Source of the DNA: Bradyrhizobium sp. AZCC 2262
GTDB lineage: Bacteria; Pseudomonadota; Alphaproteobacteria; Rhizobiales; Xanthobacteraceae
Assembly (NCBI RefSeq): GCF_036924535.1
Contig: NZ_JAZHRT010000001.1
Span: 6,572,001 to 6,636,000, forward strand
Direction of reading: 5' to 3'
DNA length: 64,000 nt
Shown here: positions 36,330 to 45,919 of the stretch, in pieces
Numbering within the stretch: the stretch's first letter is position 1
Layout: the number at the start of each line of letters is the position of its first letter
Translations under genes and position numbers: made by a program
Notes under the pieces: generated by a model
Told to the model about the DNA's origin: nothing
Database searches by the model: none
Seen by the model: the letters and a program-made list of their open reading frames with translations, nothing else

Positions 36330-36868
36330 AGATCTATCGAAGGACCAGCCCCAACATGAAGATCGACCAGTTCAAACCTGCGATCGTCTACACCATCTAC
36401 ATCGCTGCCACGCCCGAGAAGGTGTGGCAGGCGCTGACGACGGCCGAGTTCAGCCGGGCGTATTTTTCCGGCTTTGCGATCGAGGCCGACCTGAAAGTCG
36501 GCGGCGCCTTCATCGCCCGCGCGCCTGACGGCTCGGTGCATATCGGCGGCGAGGTGATCGAATGTGATCCGCCGAAGCGCCTCACCGTCACCTGGAACGT
36601 CAACTGGCCGGCGCTGGTGGAAAAGCTCGGCCCGACGCTCGTCACCTACGAGATCGAGCCCGCGGGCGACGTGGTCAGGCTGACGATGCTGCAATCGCAC
36701 GACCGCGACATCAGCGACGACATCCTGTCCGGCGGCCGTGCCGGCTGGCCCGCGATCCTGTCCAGCCTGAAGAGCCTGCTGGAGACCGGCCAGGCACTGG
36801 CGATCAAGATGGCGCCGCCGGAGCGGATGCTGGCCGCGCTGAAGGAAATGGGCATCGGGACGCCGTAG
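36326..36868 (+). CDS. SRPBCC / AHSA1-like protein, second of pair
   Basis: 180 aa if started at ATG 36326, which overlaps the previous stop as ATGA; ATG 36356 (MKIDQFKPAIVYTIYIAATP) is the alternative and fits the family start better. Same fold as its neighbour: TPEKVWQALTTAEFSRAYF, GGAFIARAPDGSVHIGGEV and GWPAILSSLKSLLETGQ. The pair arose by duplication. Confidence 0.86.
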   Translation: MKIYRRTSPNMKIDQFKPAIVYTIYIAATPEKVWQALTTAEFSRAYFSGFAIEADLKVGGAFIARAPDGSVHIGGEVIECDPPKRLTVTWNVNWPALVEKLGPTLVTYEIEPAGDVVRLTMLQSHDRDISDDILSGGRAGWPAILSSLKSLLETGQALAIKMAPPERMLAALKEMGIGTP

Positions 36869-36967
36869 GCAGGCGGTTGGCCTCGCTTCTCCCCGTCATC
36901 ACCAGCGTGCTAATTCCAGTGCACGGCGTGGGTGCTATTGACGACGATTCGTGGTAATCTTGCAGCT

Positions 36968-37168
36968 ATGGCGAAACAGAAGAATGTTGCAAAAGGTGGC
37001 AAGTCTGGCCGGTTCGTGCTCGGAGGCGATCGTTTTGCCAAGATCAGCGAAGTCGAGGGTATCAAGCTCACGCCGGCAATGAAAAAACGCGCCAGCGATG
37101 CGCGAAGCAAAGGCCTCACGGCAGAAGAATATCGTCGCGCGGTTATTCGCAGCCATCGCAAGGGCTGA
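36968..37168 (+). CDS. Probable small antitoxin partner of the Fic protein
   Basis: 66 aa from ATG 36968, basic, with FVLGGDRFAKISEVEGIKLT and a helical tail RSKGLTAEEYRRAVIRSHRK. It ends eight bases before the fic gene. Class I Fic antitoxins carry S/T-x3-E-G/N in one helix; here the closest match is SEVEG, one residue short. Pairing and position argue for an antitoxin; activity is inferred. Confidence 0.6.
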   Translation: MAKQKNVAKGGKSGRFVLGGDRFAKISEVEGIKLTPAMKKRASDARSKGLTAEEYRRAVIRSHRKG

Positions 37169-37176
37169 CCGACCGC

Positions 37177-37749
37177 ATGTATGATGCGATCGAAGATCCC
37201 TACACCTACAAGAACTCTACGGTGCTGGTGAACAAGCTAGACCTGCAGGATCAGACCGATCTCGATGCGTTTGAGGTGGAAATTTCCAACGCCCGGGCGG
37301 AGGAGCCGCTACCGGACGGATCGATGGACTTTGAACACTATAAGGCTATCCATCACCATCTGTTTCAAGACGTCTATCACTGGGCGGGACAGGTTCGTAC
37401 CGTCAGGATAGCGAAGGGCGGCAATCCATTCTGCTTTCCCGAAAACATCGAGGGCCAAGCCGTCAGGCTGTTCGATAACTTGCGATTAGCGGATTACCTT
37501 CGGAATCTCGATACACAAACGTTCGCAGACAAGGCCGCGCATTTCCTGGCAGAGCTAAATGCCATCCATGCCTTCCGCGAAGGAAACGGCCGGTCGCAAC
37601 TCACCTTCTTCGCCCTGCTGGCCGACCATGCGGGCCATCCGCTCAAAATCGAGCAACTGAATCCTGACGAAATGCTGGCGGCGATGATCGCCAGTTTCGA
37701 TGGCGACGAACATCGGCTGGCCGACGTAGTCCATGGCTTGATTGAGTGA
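37177..37749 (+). CDS. Fic-domain protein (putative AMP transferase toxin)
   Basis: 190 aa. The Fic motif is NAIHAFREGNGRSQLTFF (from about residue 129): catalytic His131, the anion-hole EGNGR, with Ala where Pro is usual and Leu142 where the second Arg of GNGRxxR often stands. The flap region is KGGNPFCFPENI. Fic proteins usually attach AMP to Tyr, Ser or Thr of a target such as gyrase. The small gene just upstream is its likely inhibitor. The 190-aa size fits a bare Fic toxin. Confidence 0.85.
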   Translation: MYDAIEDPYTYKNSTVLVNKLDLQDQTDLDAFEVEISNARAEEPLPDGSMDFEHYKAIHHHLFQDVYHWAGQVRTVRIAKGGNPFCFPENIEGQAVRLFDNLRLADYLRNLDTQTFADKAAHFLAELNAIHAFREGNGRSQLTFFALLADHAGHPLKIEQLNPDEMLAAMIASFDGDEHRLADVVHGLIE

Positions 37750-37953
37750 TTGTGCAGCGGCTCGCTTCTGCGTCCGCAGGTAGGGACAACAATGGGAACC
37801 GCCGCTCCCCTGCGGCTGTTCGCGAGTGGACTTAGACCTGCCCAAGGGATATTCCAGCACAGATTTTTCGGAAGATGGCGGCTTCGCACGCAGATTCCGG
37901 ACGTTATTTTGTCGCAACAAGAAACGCTGATTGAAGCACGGAACGACGAACCG

Positions 37954-40182
37954 ATGAGCCTGCGGACCCGGCTATTGATACTGGTTATCGCCGCGATGCT
38001 GGTGCCGGCCATCCTGGTGGGACTGCGCTTTGTCCAGAACCGCACGAGCGATATCAACGCCGCACTGGCCAATTTGTCGGCAACCGCCAACGATATCTCA
38101 GGCGATCTCGACGAGAAAATTCAGGGCACGGCCCAGCTTCACTATGGCCTCGCCCGCGCCCGCGATCTCGATACCAGCGACAAGGCGGCCTGTTCGGCCT
38201 TCCTGTCGGCCGTGCGCGAAGAATACACGCAGTTCACGGGCATATTGACCATCAAACCGGACGGCAGCCTGTTCTGCGACTCGCTGCGAACCAACCGGAC
38301 CCTCGATCTCAGGGATCGCGAATATTTCAAGCAGGCCCTGGTTGCCAACGGCGTCGTCACGCTGCAGCCCGTGTTCGGCCGGCTGACCGGGATATCGGTG
38401 CTGCAGATCGCATACCCCGTGCGCTCGGAATCCGGCGAGCTGAAGTTCATCCTGCTCGCCTCGTTCAATCTGCAGAAATTCGCGGACTATCACGACAAGC
38501 GCCTGTCGAACGAAATCGGGATCCTGCTGGCCGACAAGAAGGGGATCATCCTGGCTGCGCCCGACGGCATGAACTGGACTGAACCGACCGGCGCATCGAT
38601 CGCGAACTCTGAGCTGTTCCGGTTTGCGGCCGAACTGGACGGCCAACCTCTCCGCGAGGTGACCGATCGGGATGGCCAAACCCAGGTCTGGGCCGTTGCC
38701 CGCTCGCCTTTGGGCCGCGATGCCGGACTCTATATCCTGGTCGGACGATCCAAGGACCGTCTAGTTGCCGCCGCCAATCGCCGCCTGTACGAGGATCTGG
38801 CGATCCTTGCGGTAGCGTCGCTGCTGCTGTTCGCAGGCGTTTGGCTGCTGGCGACCATGAGCGTCGGCCGTCAGGTCCGGCGCCTTGCCACGATGGCGAC
38901 AAAACTCGGACTTGGCGATCTGAGCGCGCGGATCGCCCCGCCCCATCCGGGCGGCGAGCTGGGCGGACTGATGACGCTGCTCAACGGCACCGCCGAGTCG
39001 CTCGAGCGCCAGCGCGCTGCGATCGACGAGCTCAACCAGAAACTCACCCAATCCCAGAAGATGGAGGCGATGGGTCAGCTCACCGGCGGCGTGGCGCATG
39101 ATTTCAACAATCTGCTGACCGTCATCCTCGGCAATGCGGAGCACCTTGCCGAGAAGCTGGCGGCACACAAGGAACTGCACGGCATCGCCGAAAGCATCGC
39201 GACCGCCGCCGAACGCGGATCGGACCTGACGCGGAGCCTGCTCGCGTTCGCGCGCAAGCAGCCATTGATGCCGCGAAACATCGACATCGGCCAGAGAATT
39301 GTCGGCATGGAGCAATTGCTGCGCCGGACGCTCGGCGAACATATCGAGTGCGAATTCCGGCTTGATCAAAACCTGTGGCAGGCCAGTGTCGATCCCGGCC
39401 AACTGGCGTCCGCCCTGCTCAATCTGGTGCTCAACGCGCGCGACGCCATGCCATCGGGCGGCAAGCTTATGGTCGAGGTGCAAAATACCTCGCTCGGTGA
39501 AGCCGATGTGGACGTCAACGGCGAGGCGCGACCCGGCGATTACGTCATGGTCGCCGTGACCGATACCGGCACCGGCATGACGACCGAGGTCGCGGGCCGC
39601 GCCTTCGAGCCGTTCTTCACCACCAAGGAGGTGGGCAAAGGCACCGGCCTCGGCCTCAGCATGGTCTACGGCTTCGCCCAGCAATCCGGCGGTTCGATGC
39701 AGATACGCTCGGAGCCGGGACACGGCACCGCCGTCAAGCTTTTCTTCCCCCGCGTCGCAACACCCCAGGCGAGCGTCGCGCCTTCTGCCGGTCAGCAGGC
39801 CAAGCCGACCGGCAGCGAAACCATTCTCGTTGTCGAGGACGACGACATGGTGCGCGGCTATGTCGAAGGCGAATTGAAGGCGCTCGGCTATCGCGTCATC
39901 GTGACACGCGACGGGCCGGCGGCACTCGCAATATTGCGCGGGCCCGAGAAGATCCATCTTCTGTTCACCGATGTCGTGATGCCCGGCGGCATGTTCGGAA
40001 CAGAACTTGCGAAGGAGGCCGCGCGCCTGCGGCCACACTTGAAGATCCTGCTGACCTCCGGCCACACCGAGCATCCCGTCGACGCGCTCGACGGAGGCGG
40101 CCGCGACGTGCGGATCCTGAACAAGCCTTACCGCCGGCACGATCTGGCGTCGACGCTGCGTTCGGTGCTGAAGGCGACTTGA
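37954..40182 (+). CDS. Hybrid sensor histidine kinase with C-terminal receiver domain
   Basis: 742 aa from ATG 37954 (MSLRTRLLILVIAAMLVPAI). Two membrane helices enclose a dCache-like periplasmic sensor (about residues 35-280, with LFCDSLRTNRTLDLRDREYF); then HAMP, HisKA with phospho-His in GQLTGGVAHDFNNLL, an ATPase domain (NLVLNARDAMPSGG, VTDTGTGMT, GKGTGLGLSMVYGF) and a receiver with Asp in LLFTDVVMPGG and Lys in ILNKPYR. The frame is open upstream to 37750 but without conservation. No separate response regulator is adjacent, so the target is unknown. Confidence 0.93.
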   Translation: MSLRTRLLILVIAAMLVPAILVGLRFVQNRTSDINAALANLSATANDISGDLDEKIQGTAQLHYGLARARDLDTSDKAACSAFLSAVREEYTQFTGILTIKPDGSLFCDSLRTNRTLDLRDREYFKQALVANGVVTLQPVFGRLTGISVLQIAYPVRSESGELKFILLASFNLQKFADYHDKRLSNEIGILLADKKGIILAAPDGMNWTEPTGASIANSELFRFAAELDGQPLREVTDRDGQTQVWAVARSPLGRDAGLYILVGRSKDRLVAAANRRLYEDLAILAVASLLLFAGVWLLATMSVGRQVRRLATMATKLGLGDLSARIAPPHPGGELGGLMTLLNGTAESLERQRAAIDELNQKLTQSQKMEAMGQLTGGVAHDFNNLLTVILGNAEHLAEKLAAHKELHGIAESIATAAERGSDLTRSLLAFARKQPLMPRNIDIGQRIVGMEQLLRRTLGEHIECEFRLDQNLWQASVDPGQLASALLNLVLNARDAMPSGGKLMVEVQNTSLGEADVDVNGEARPGDYVMVAVTDTGTGMTTEVAGRAFEPFFTTKEVGKGTGLGLSMVYGFAQQSGGSMQIRSEPGHGTAVKLFFPRVATPQASVAPSAGQQAKPTGSETILVVEDDDMVRGYVEGELKALGYRVIVTRDGPAALAILRGPEKIHLLFTDVVMPGGMFGTELAKEAARLRPHLKILLTSGHTEHPVDALDGGGRDVRILNKPYRRHDLASTLRSVLKAT

Positions 40183-40295
40183 CCGCCCGCAATGTATGCA
40201 GACAGCGTATTGGTCAAGTCTGCCCGGATGACGTCACGGCTGCGCAGGTGGTTCCCTGCCCCACTCTGCAGCGGCCGGCGCACAGGATTGCGCTA

Positions 40296-40739
40296 TCAGG
40301 ACCGGGACGCGAGCAGGAGGGCGACAACAAGATTCGCCACGAACAGCATCGCATCGATGGCAAAAATCCGAAGCATCGGCCCCCTCAACACGGGCCAATA
40401 AGCCACCCCAACCCGTCCGCCACGCATCAGGACCGGAAGGTTGTAGGCGAACTGACTGAAGTGACACGCGGCAAAGAACAGGAATAACGCAAGCTGCGCG
40501 TCGTACACCCCAAAGAAAGGCGGCCGGAACACCAGGAGATACAATGACAGGAGACCGATCGGCAGATTGAGCGCGCCCAGAAACGCCACGCTCGCCGACA
40601 AGGTCGGGGCGATGGGATTGCCACGCTCCTCCCGGGGCACCAGTATCTTCAGCGTATTGCCCTGCGCGATGCTGAACTGCATGAACGCGGCGCCGAACCA
40701 GAGCGCGTTAAGGAGCAGGACGAAATCCGAAAATCGCAT
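40296..40739 (-). CDS. Small membrane protein, four helices
   Basis: 147 aa from ATG 40739 (MRFSDFVLLLNALWFGAAFM). Four predicted helices (for example APTLSASVAFLGALNLPIGL and AQLALFLFFAACHFSQFAYN). It resembles small proteins of uncharacterised type found with SnoaL-like genes. Two bases separate it from the SnoaL gene upstream, so one operon under the MarR operator. Confidence 0.75.
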   Translation of the reverse strand: MRFSDFVLLLNALWFGAAFMQFSIAQGNTLKILVPREERGNPIAPTLSASVAFLGALNLPIGLLSLYLLVFRPPFFGVYDAQLALFLFFAACHFSQFAYNLPVLMRGGRVGVAYWPVLRGPMLRIFAIDAMLFVANLVVALLLASRS

Positions 40740-40741
40740 GG

Positions 40742-41110
40742 CTACTTTCCGTAGAAGGCCTCGCTGCGCACTACGCGGCCGGCACCGTCGAAGTCCATGA
40801 ACTCGCTGGCGCGGCTGTCGCCCAGTTGCCACCACACCGTCAGGCGCGCGATCGTGTCGTCCCAGCTCCAGTTCAGGATTTTCAGGTCTGCGCTCTCGAT
40901 GCCGCCGTAAGCCCTTTGCCAGTAAGCGCGGATGTTCTCGGCACCTGCGACTACCGGGGACTCCGTCAATTTGAGCGCCAACGGGCTGCGCATCTCGGCG
41001 TTTTCGGCGAAGTGCGAAACAACCGCGTCGATATCGACCTTGCGCCAGTTCGCGCACCACACCTCGACAAAGCGTCCGGCCGCCGCGCGGTCCATTGTCT
41101 GTCCGCTCAT
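40742..41110 (-). CDS. SnoaL/NTF2-like protein
   Basis: 122 aa: an alpha+beta cone with FVEVWCANWRKVDIDAVVSH, HFAENAEMRSPLA and the closing FMDFDGAGRVVRSEAFYGK. Members are isomerases, hydrolases or binding proteins for small molecules. It is the first gene of a two-gene unit behind a strong palindrome at 41161-41189. Confidence 0.85.
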   Translation of the reverse strand: MSGQTMDRAAAGRFVEVWCANWRKVDIDAVVSHFAENAEMRSPLALKLTESPVVAGAENIRAYWQRAYGGIESADLKILNWSWDDTIARLTVWWQLGDSRASEFMDFDGAGRVVRSEAFYGK

Positions 41111-41160
41111 GCTTGCGCCCTCCCTCGATGCAATTGCCGGGAAGAGATGGCACAGGGCGA

Positions 41161-41189
41161 TCCTAACGTCAACTATATTGACCTTAGGA
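41161..41189. promoter_or_regulatory. MarR-type operator, 12-bp arms
   Basis: TCCTAACGTCAA (41161-41172) and TTGACCTTAGGA (41178-41189) match as inverted repeats at 11 of 12 positions around CTATA. It lies between the MarR stop and the SnoaL start, 50 bases ahead of the latter. Confidence 0.75.
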
Positions 41190-41194
41190 TATTG

Positions 41195-41665
41195 TCAGTT
41201 GTTGTCGGCGATGACCCCCATGACGGCCATCCAGGCGGCAGCGCCGGGTGGGCCGACACGATCGAACGCCTCGCGCAGAACCTTGCGCTCATGGCCCGAT
41301 GCCCGTTGCTCAGTGCGTTTTCCGGCTTCCGTCAGCCGCAGCAATTTGGAGCGATGCTGCGCGGGCGACCGCTTCGATGTCAGGAGTTTACGCTGCAGCA
41401 ACAGGTTTAGCGGCCGGTTCACAGCCTGCTTGGATATGCCGAGGACCTCGATCAGCGCGCCGATCGAGATGTCGGGCTGTCGCGCGACGACATAGAGAAT
41501 GCGATGGTGCGGGCGTGAGAGGCCGAGCGTGGCGAGATACTGGTCGGCCGAGAGCGTCATGCCACGCCAGCCGTAATACATCAGCTCCAGCGCCGCATCC
41601 AAATCGTGCAGCTTCCTGAGCGAGGCGCGGTGCAGGCCCGCGGCGTGAGAAGCATTTTTTTGCAT
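41195..41665 (-). CDS. MarR-family transcriptional regulator
   Basis: 156 aa with the winged helix in PDISIGALIEVLGISKQAVN and the wing RSPAQHRSKLLRLTEAG. It starts at ATG 41665 in a Lys/Asn-rich stretch. The long palindrome just after its stop and ahead of the SnoaL/membrane pair is its probable target. The ligand is not known. Confidence 0.92.
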   Translation of the reverse strand: MQKNASHAAGLHRASLRKLHDLDAALELMYYGWRGMTLSADQYLATLGLSRPHHRILYVVARQPDISIGALIEVLGISKQAVNRPLNLLLQRKLLTSKRSPAQHRSKLLRLTEAGKRTEQRASGHERKVLREAFDRVGPPGAAAWMAVMGVIADNN

Positions 41666-41697
41666 GTACCTACCGCGTCGAATTGACCGAAGAGAAT

Positions 41698-43308
41698 CTA
41701 GCCCAGCGCCCGCAGCTCGCGTCGCAGCACCTTGCCCGTCGCCGTCATCGGCAACGTCTCGGCGAATTGCACGAAGCGCGGGTATTCGTGGGCGGCGAGC
41801 TGCACTTTGACGAACTCCTGGATCTCGCGCGCCAGTTCATCGCTGGCCGCAAAACCCGGTCGCAGCACGATCCATGCCTTGATGGATTCGGTGCGGATCG
41901 GATCGGGAATGCCGACCACCGCCGACATCGCCACCGCCGGATGCTTCATCAGCGTGTGCTCGATCTCCGACGGGCCGACGCGGTAGCCGGCCGTCGTGAT
42001 GACGTCATCCTCGCGGCTGACGTACCAGAAATAGCCGTCCTCATCCTGAACGCCGAGATCGCCGGTCAGGAGAAACTCGCCGGCATATTTTTTCGCGGTC
42101 GCCTCCGGGTTCTTCCAGTATTCGATCATGGTGCACGGGCATGGCTGGCGCACACCGATAATGCCGCGCTGTCCACGCGGCAATTCCTCGCCCTTGTCGT
42201 TAACGATGCGGACGTCAAAGCCGGGCGTCGCCTTGCCCATTGCGCCGGGCCGGATCGGAAACAGGTTCGAATTGCTGCCGATCACGAGATTGCATTCGGT
42301 CTGGCCGAAAACTTCATGCGCATCGATGCCAAAAGTTTCGCGCACCCAGCCGAGCAATTCGCCGCCGAGCGACTCACCGCCGGTAAAGATGCTGCGCAGT
42401 TTTACGCCGGGATTTTTCACGCCGGCCTGCCGCATCAGTTTCAGCGCGGTGGGCGGCAGGAACGTGTTGCGGATGGAGAGCTCCGCCATCATCGCCATTG
42501 CCGCCTGCGGTTCGAATTTACGTGCGCGGTGGCCGACCAGCGGAATGCCGTGATACCAGAACGCCAACAGGCCGTTGATCAGACCGCCGATCCAGGCCCA
42601 GTCGGCCGGCGTCCACATCAGATCGCCGGGTCGCGGCAGGAAGTTGTGGCACATCTCGACATTCGGCAGATGGCCGAGCACCACACGATGGGCATGCAGC
42701 GCGCCCTTTGGATTGCCCGTTGTGCCCGAGGTGTAGATGATCAGGGCGGGATCGTCGGCCGAAGTGTCGACGGTCATAAAATCCGGCGATGCAGCCTTCA
42801 GGAAAGACCAGAACGGTTTCGTCCCGGTTGGCGCCTTCCCGCCGATGACATAGACGTGCTCCAGCGCGGGAAGGCGATCGCGTATTTTTGCAAGCTTCTC
42901 CCAGCCCGATTCGTCGGTGACGATTGCCTTGGCTTCCGAATTCGACAGGCGGAATTCCAGCGCGTCCTCGCCGAACAGCGCGAACAACGGGATCGAGATC
43001 ATGCCCGAACGAAACGCCGCAAGATGCGCGATCGGCAATTCCAGCGACTGCGACAGGAACACTGCGACACGGTCGCCGCGCGCGAGGCCGTCGGCTTTCA
43101 GAACGTTGGCAAAACGACGCGACTGCTCGGCGACTTCGTCGAACGAGGTGTGCGTGGTGGCGCCGCCCTCATCGACATAGACCAGCGCCAGCCGGTTGGT
43201 GCCATCCGCGTGACGGTCGCAGCAGGCGGTCGCCATGTTGAAGCGCTCGGGGATGTCCCAGCGGAAATTGCGGTAGAGCTCGTCGTAGGTGGCGGCTTCG
43301 GTGAGCAT
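41698..43308 (-). CDS. Acyl-CoA synthetase (AMP-forming, ACSM-like)
   Basis: 536 aa from ATG 43308 (MLTEAATYDELYRNF). ANL-family motifs: P-loop IIYTSGTTGNPKGALHAH, VFGQTECNLV, LLTGDLGVQDEDGYFWYVSR, GYRVGPSEIEHTLMKHPAV and the catalytic Lys in MTATGKVLRREL. It activates a carboxylic acid to acyl-AMP and then acyl-CoA; the substrate is probably a medium-chain or aromatic acid, by family. No neighbouring pathway genes. Confidence 0.92.
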   Translation of the reverse strand: MLTEAATYDELYRNFRWDIPERFNMATACCDRHADGTNRLALVYVDEGGATTHTSFDEVAEQSRRFANVLKADGLARGDRVAVFLSQSLELPIAHLAAFRSGMISIPLFALFGEDALEFRLSNSEAKAIVTDESGWEKLAKIRDRLPALEHVYVIGGKAPTGTKPFWSFLKAASPDFMTVDTSADDPALIIYTSGTTGNPKGALHAHRVVLGHLPNVEMCHNFLPRPGDLMWTPADWAWIGGLINGLLAFWYHGIPLVGHRARKFEPQAAMAMMAELSIRNTFLPPTALKLMRQAGVKNPGVKLRSIFTGGESLGGELLGWVRETFGIDAHEVFGQTECNLVIGSNSNLFPIRPGAMGKATPGFDVRIVNDKGEELPRGQRGIIGVRQPCPCTMIEYWKNPEATAKKYAGEFLLTGDLGVQDEDGYFWYVSREDDVITTAGYRVGPSEIEHTLMKHPAVAMSAVVGIPDPIRTESIKAWIVLRPGFAASDELAREIQEFVKVQLAAHEYPRFVQFAETLPMTATGKVLRRELRALG

Positions 43309-43329
43309 GGCGTCAGTTGTTCCGTCCCT

Positions 43330-43419
43330 CGTCATGGCCGGACTTGATCCGGCCATTCAGGTTCTTGCTTGCGGGCAAGTTTAAAGACGTGGATGCCCGA
43401 GGCAAGCCCGGGCATGACG
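43330..43419. repeat. Intergenic repeat GTCATGGCCGG...GGGCATGAC
   Basis: GTCATGGCCGGACTTGATCC pairs within itself (GGCCGGACTTGATCCGGCC) and the end CCCGAGGCAAGCCCGGGCAT closes with ATGAC. A common Bradyrhizobium type. Confidence 0.75.
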
Positions 43420-43444
43420 TGGAGCGATGTTTTGTCGTCCTGAC

Positions 43445-44983
43445 TCAAGGCGCCCGTGCGTTCTCCATCGCAAGCTCGGCCTCGAGGCTTGCGACGTCGC
43501 GATAGATCGAGGCGACGGCGAGCACGCGGCCACGGCTCTTGTACTGCAGCAGGCAATCCTTGCCGGCGATGTCGCCATCGACGGTGATTTCGTCCCATTT
43601 CTCGGCGTGGCCGACATAGTTGATCGGCACATCGTAGTGCTGGCTCCAGAAGAACGGCACCGCGTGGAACGGCTCGCGCTGCCCAAGCATGTTTCGCGCG
43701 GCGGTCTGGCCTTGACGCTCGGCCACCACCCAATGCTCGACGCGTATGGTCTCGAGGGAATGCGGATCGGGCCAGCGCGCGATATCGCCCGCCGCATAGA
43801 TACCGGGCACGCTGGTTTCCAGATAGGCGTCGACGGTGACGCCCCGATCGATCGCCAGTCCCGCTTGCTCCGCCAATCCAAGACGCGGGCGCACGCCGAC
43901 GCCAACCACCACGACATCGGCTTCGATCACGGGGCCGCTCTTCAGCGTCGCGCGTTTACCGTCGATCGCGGTCACGGTATCGCCGAGGTGGAAGATAACG
44001 CCATGCTCTTCATGCAAGGCACGGACGAAGTCACCCATCTCAGGCCCGAGCACGCGCTCCATCGGCCGCTGCTCGAGGCCAACGACGTGGACCTCGATAT
44101 TTCTGGCGCGCAACGACGCGGCGGCTTCGAGCCCGATAAAGCTCGCGCCGATCACGACCGCCCGCTGCGCGCCATCGGCCAGGGCGATGATGGCGCGGGA
44201 ATCGGCCAGCGAGCGCAGCACGTGCACGTGCGGCTGGTCCGCGCCCGGTATCGGCAGGCGTATCGGCTCCGCGCCGGTCGCCAGCAGCAAGCGGTCGTAG
44301 GGAATGGTCTCGCCGCCTAATGTGACGACATGGCGTGCGCTGGTGTCGATTGACGTGACCTCGGTCTTCAGCCGCAGGTCAATCTTCGCTTCGGTGTAGA
44401 AATCATCCGGCCGCAGCGGCATCCAGTCCTCCGGCGCGCTGCCGGCGAGATAGTCTTTTGACAGGTTCGGCCGGTCGACCGGCGCTGCGGCCTCGTTGCT
44501 CAGCATCACGATGCTGCCGTGAAATTCCTGCCGCCGCAGCATCTCGGCTGCGGCAAAGCCCGCCGCGCCGCCGCCGATGATCACGATCTGGCCGGGCACA
44601 TCGATGGCGCCCTTTACCCGCGGCTTGACTTGCGGCTTGGGCTGTTCACGCTTCTCCCGAACGAAGATGCGGCCGTCTTGCTGCTCGACCCTCCAGACCG
44701 CGATCGGACTGAGCGCCGGCGCCCGGGTGGCTTCGCCGGTGCGCAAGTCGAAACAGGCGTGATGCCAGGGACAACGGATGCCCTCGCCGGTCACGAGGCC
44801 CTCGGCGAGCGGCCCATGATAATGGCTGCAATGCGCGCCGATCGCGAAAATCTCCGAGCCCGAACGGACCAGCGCCACTTCATCGTCGCCGACATGGCCG
44901 AGCAACGTCTCGCCGGCGAATTCGGACAGGGCTATGCCGTTTGAAAGATCGGAACCGGCGGGAGGCGCTTGCTGATCGGCCAT
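43445..44983 (-). CDS. FAD-dependent reductase with N-terminal Rieske domain (AIFL-like)
   Basis: 512 aa. The Rieske [2Fe-2S] domain has ligands Cys52-x-His54 (AHCSHYHG) and Cys71-x2-His74 (CPWHHACF). Then a two-nucleotide-binding disulfide-reductase-like domain: FAD site IVIIGGGAAGFAAAEML, NAD site AVVIGASFIGLEAAASL, and GIYAAGDIARWPD. This fusion is like ferredoxin reductases and the mammalian AIFL proteins; it probably passes electrons from NAD(P)H to an iron-sulfur or P450 partner, not present here. Confidence 0.9.
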   Translation of the reverse strand: MADQQAPPAGSDLSNGIALSEFAGETLLGHVGDDEVALVRSGSEIFAIGAHCSHYHGPLAEGLVTGEGIRCPWHHACFDLRTGEATRAPALSPIAVWRVEQQDGRIFVREKREQPKPQVKPRVKGAIDVPGQIVIIGGGAAGFAAAEMLRRQEFHGSIVMLSNEAAAPVDRPNLSKDYLAGSAPEDWMPLRPDDFYTEAKIDLRLKTEVTSIDTSARHVVTLGGETIPYDRLLLATGAEPIRLPIPGADQPHVHVLRSLADSRAIIALADGAQRAVVIGASFIGLEAAASLRARNIEVHVVGLEQRPMERVLGPEMGDFVRALHEEHGVIFHLGDTVTAIDGKRATLKSGPVIEADVVVVGVGVRPRLGLAEQAGLAIDRGVTVDAYLETSVPGIYAAGDIARWPDPHSLETIRVEHWVVAERQGQTAARNMLGQREPFHAVPFFWSQHYDVPINYVGHAEKWDEITVDGDIAGKDCLLQYKSRGRVLAVASIYRDVASLEAELAMENARAP

Positions 44984-45003
44984 ATCTTCCTCCGCTCTCG
45001 TTG

Positions 45004-45621
45004 CTACGTCGCCATTCCCAGAAATTCCTGACGGGTCAGCGCATTGTCGCGAAAGCAGCCGAGCATGCGGCTGGTCACGAGATCGGTGTCCGGCTTGTGC
45101 ACGCCGCGCGTCGTCATGCAGTGATGCGACGCCTTGATAATGACGCCGACGCCCTGCGGTTCCAGGACGTCATTGACGGTGTTGGCAATCTGCGCCGTCA
45201 TCTTTTCCTGAATCTGCAGACGCCTGGCATAGACGTCGACCACGCGCGCCAGCTTGCTGATGCCGACAACGCGGCCATTTGGAATGTAGGCCACCCAGGC
45301 CTCGCCGATGATCGGCACCATGTGATGCTCGCAATGGCTCTCGAAACGGATGCCGCGCAGCACGATCATCTCGTCATAGCCTTCGATCTCTTCGAAGGTC
45401 TTTTTCAGGATCTCGACCGGGTCCTGACCATAGCCCGCGAAGAATTCCTCGAACGAGCGCGTCACGCGCGCCGGTGTCTCGCGCAGGCCGTCCCTATCAG
45501 GGTCTTCGCCCGTCCATCGGATGATGGTGCGCACGGCCTGTTCGACCTCGACCCTGCTCGGCCTCTGGATTTCGGACAGCGACGCTCTTGCACGATCCAG
45601 CGCATGTACGTTCGGATTCAT
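45004..45621 (-). CDS. folE: GTP cyclohydrolase I
   Basis: 205 aa from ATG 45621 ([16 protein letters not shown]). Active-site motifs are complete: [20 protein letters not shown] with zinc-binding Cys and His, [13 protein letters not shown], and [17 protein letters not shown] with the second Cys. It makes dihydroneopterin triphosphate for folate. Single gene; the frame extends upstream to 45723 but without conservation. Confidence 0.96.
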   Translation of the reverse strand: MNPNVHALDRARASLSEIQRPSRVEVEQAVRTIIRWTGEDPDRDGLRETPARVTRSFEEFFAGYGQDPVEILKKTFEEIEGYDEMIVLRGIRFESHCEHHMVPIIGEAWVAYIPNGRVVGISKLARVVDVYARRLQIQEKMTAQIANTVNDVLEPQGVGVIIKASHHCMTTRGVHKPDTDLVTSRMLGCFRDNALTRQEFLGMAT

Positions 45622-45919
45622 TGAGATGCCCTTCCACGTTGCCAAGGACGATTGCCAAGGGAGCTTGAACCCATTGGATGTCGCGTTGGCGGAAAGGTTC
45701 CCGATGGCGGGCGGTCCTGCCACTTCAGCCGCGGCAATGTGTGCCGAGGGGTCCGCTTACCGGCCAGGTGCAGGCATGGTATCAAGACTTGCCGGGGACC
45801 GCCTGAACGCATTGCGGTCATTCGCTGGACGCCGTGTTTTCCTTAAACGGCCGATCGGTCGAATCCTCTCGTTGCGCTCAAGCGGTCGCCGCGAAGCGTG
45901 GACCGACGGGAGCACAATC

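Noticed and set aside
38761..40140. 459-aa open frame opposite the histidine kinase
   Set aside because: Shadow frame without domains; the kinase on the plus strand is complete.
41683..43347. 554-aa open frame opposite the acyl-CoA synthetase
   Set aside because: Antisense shadow; the minus-strand gene has all family motifs.
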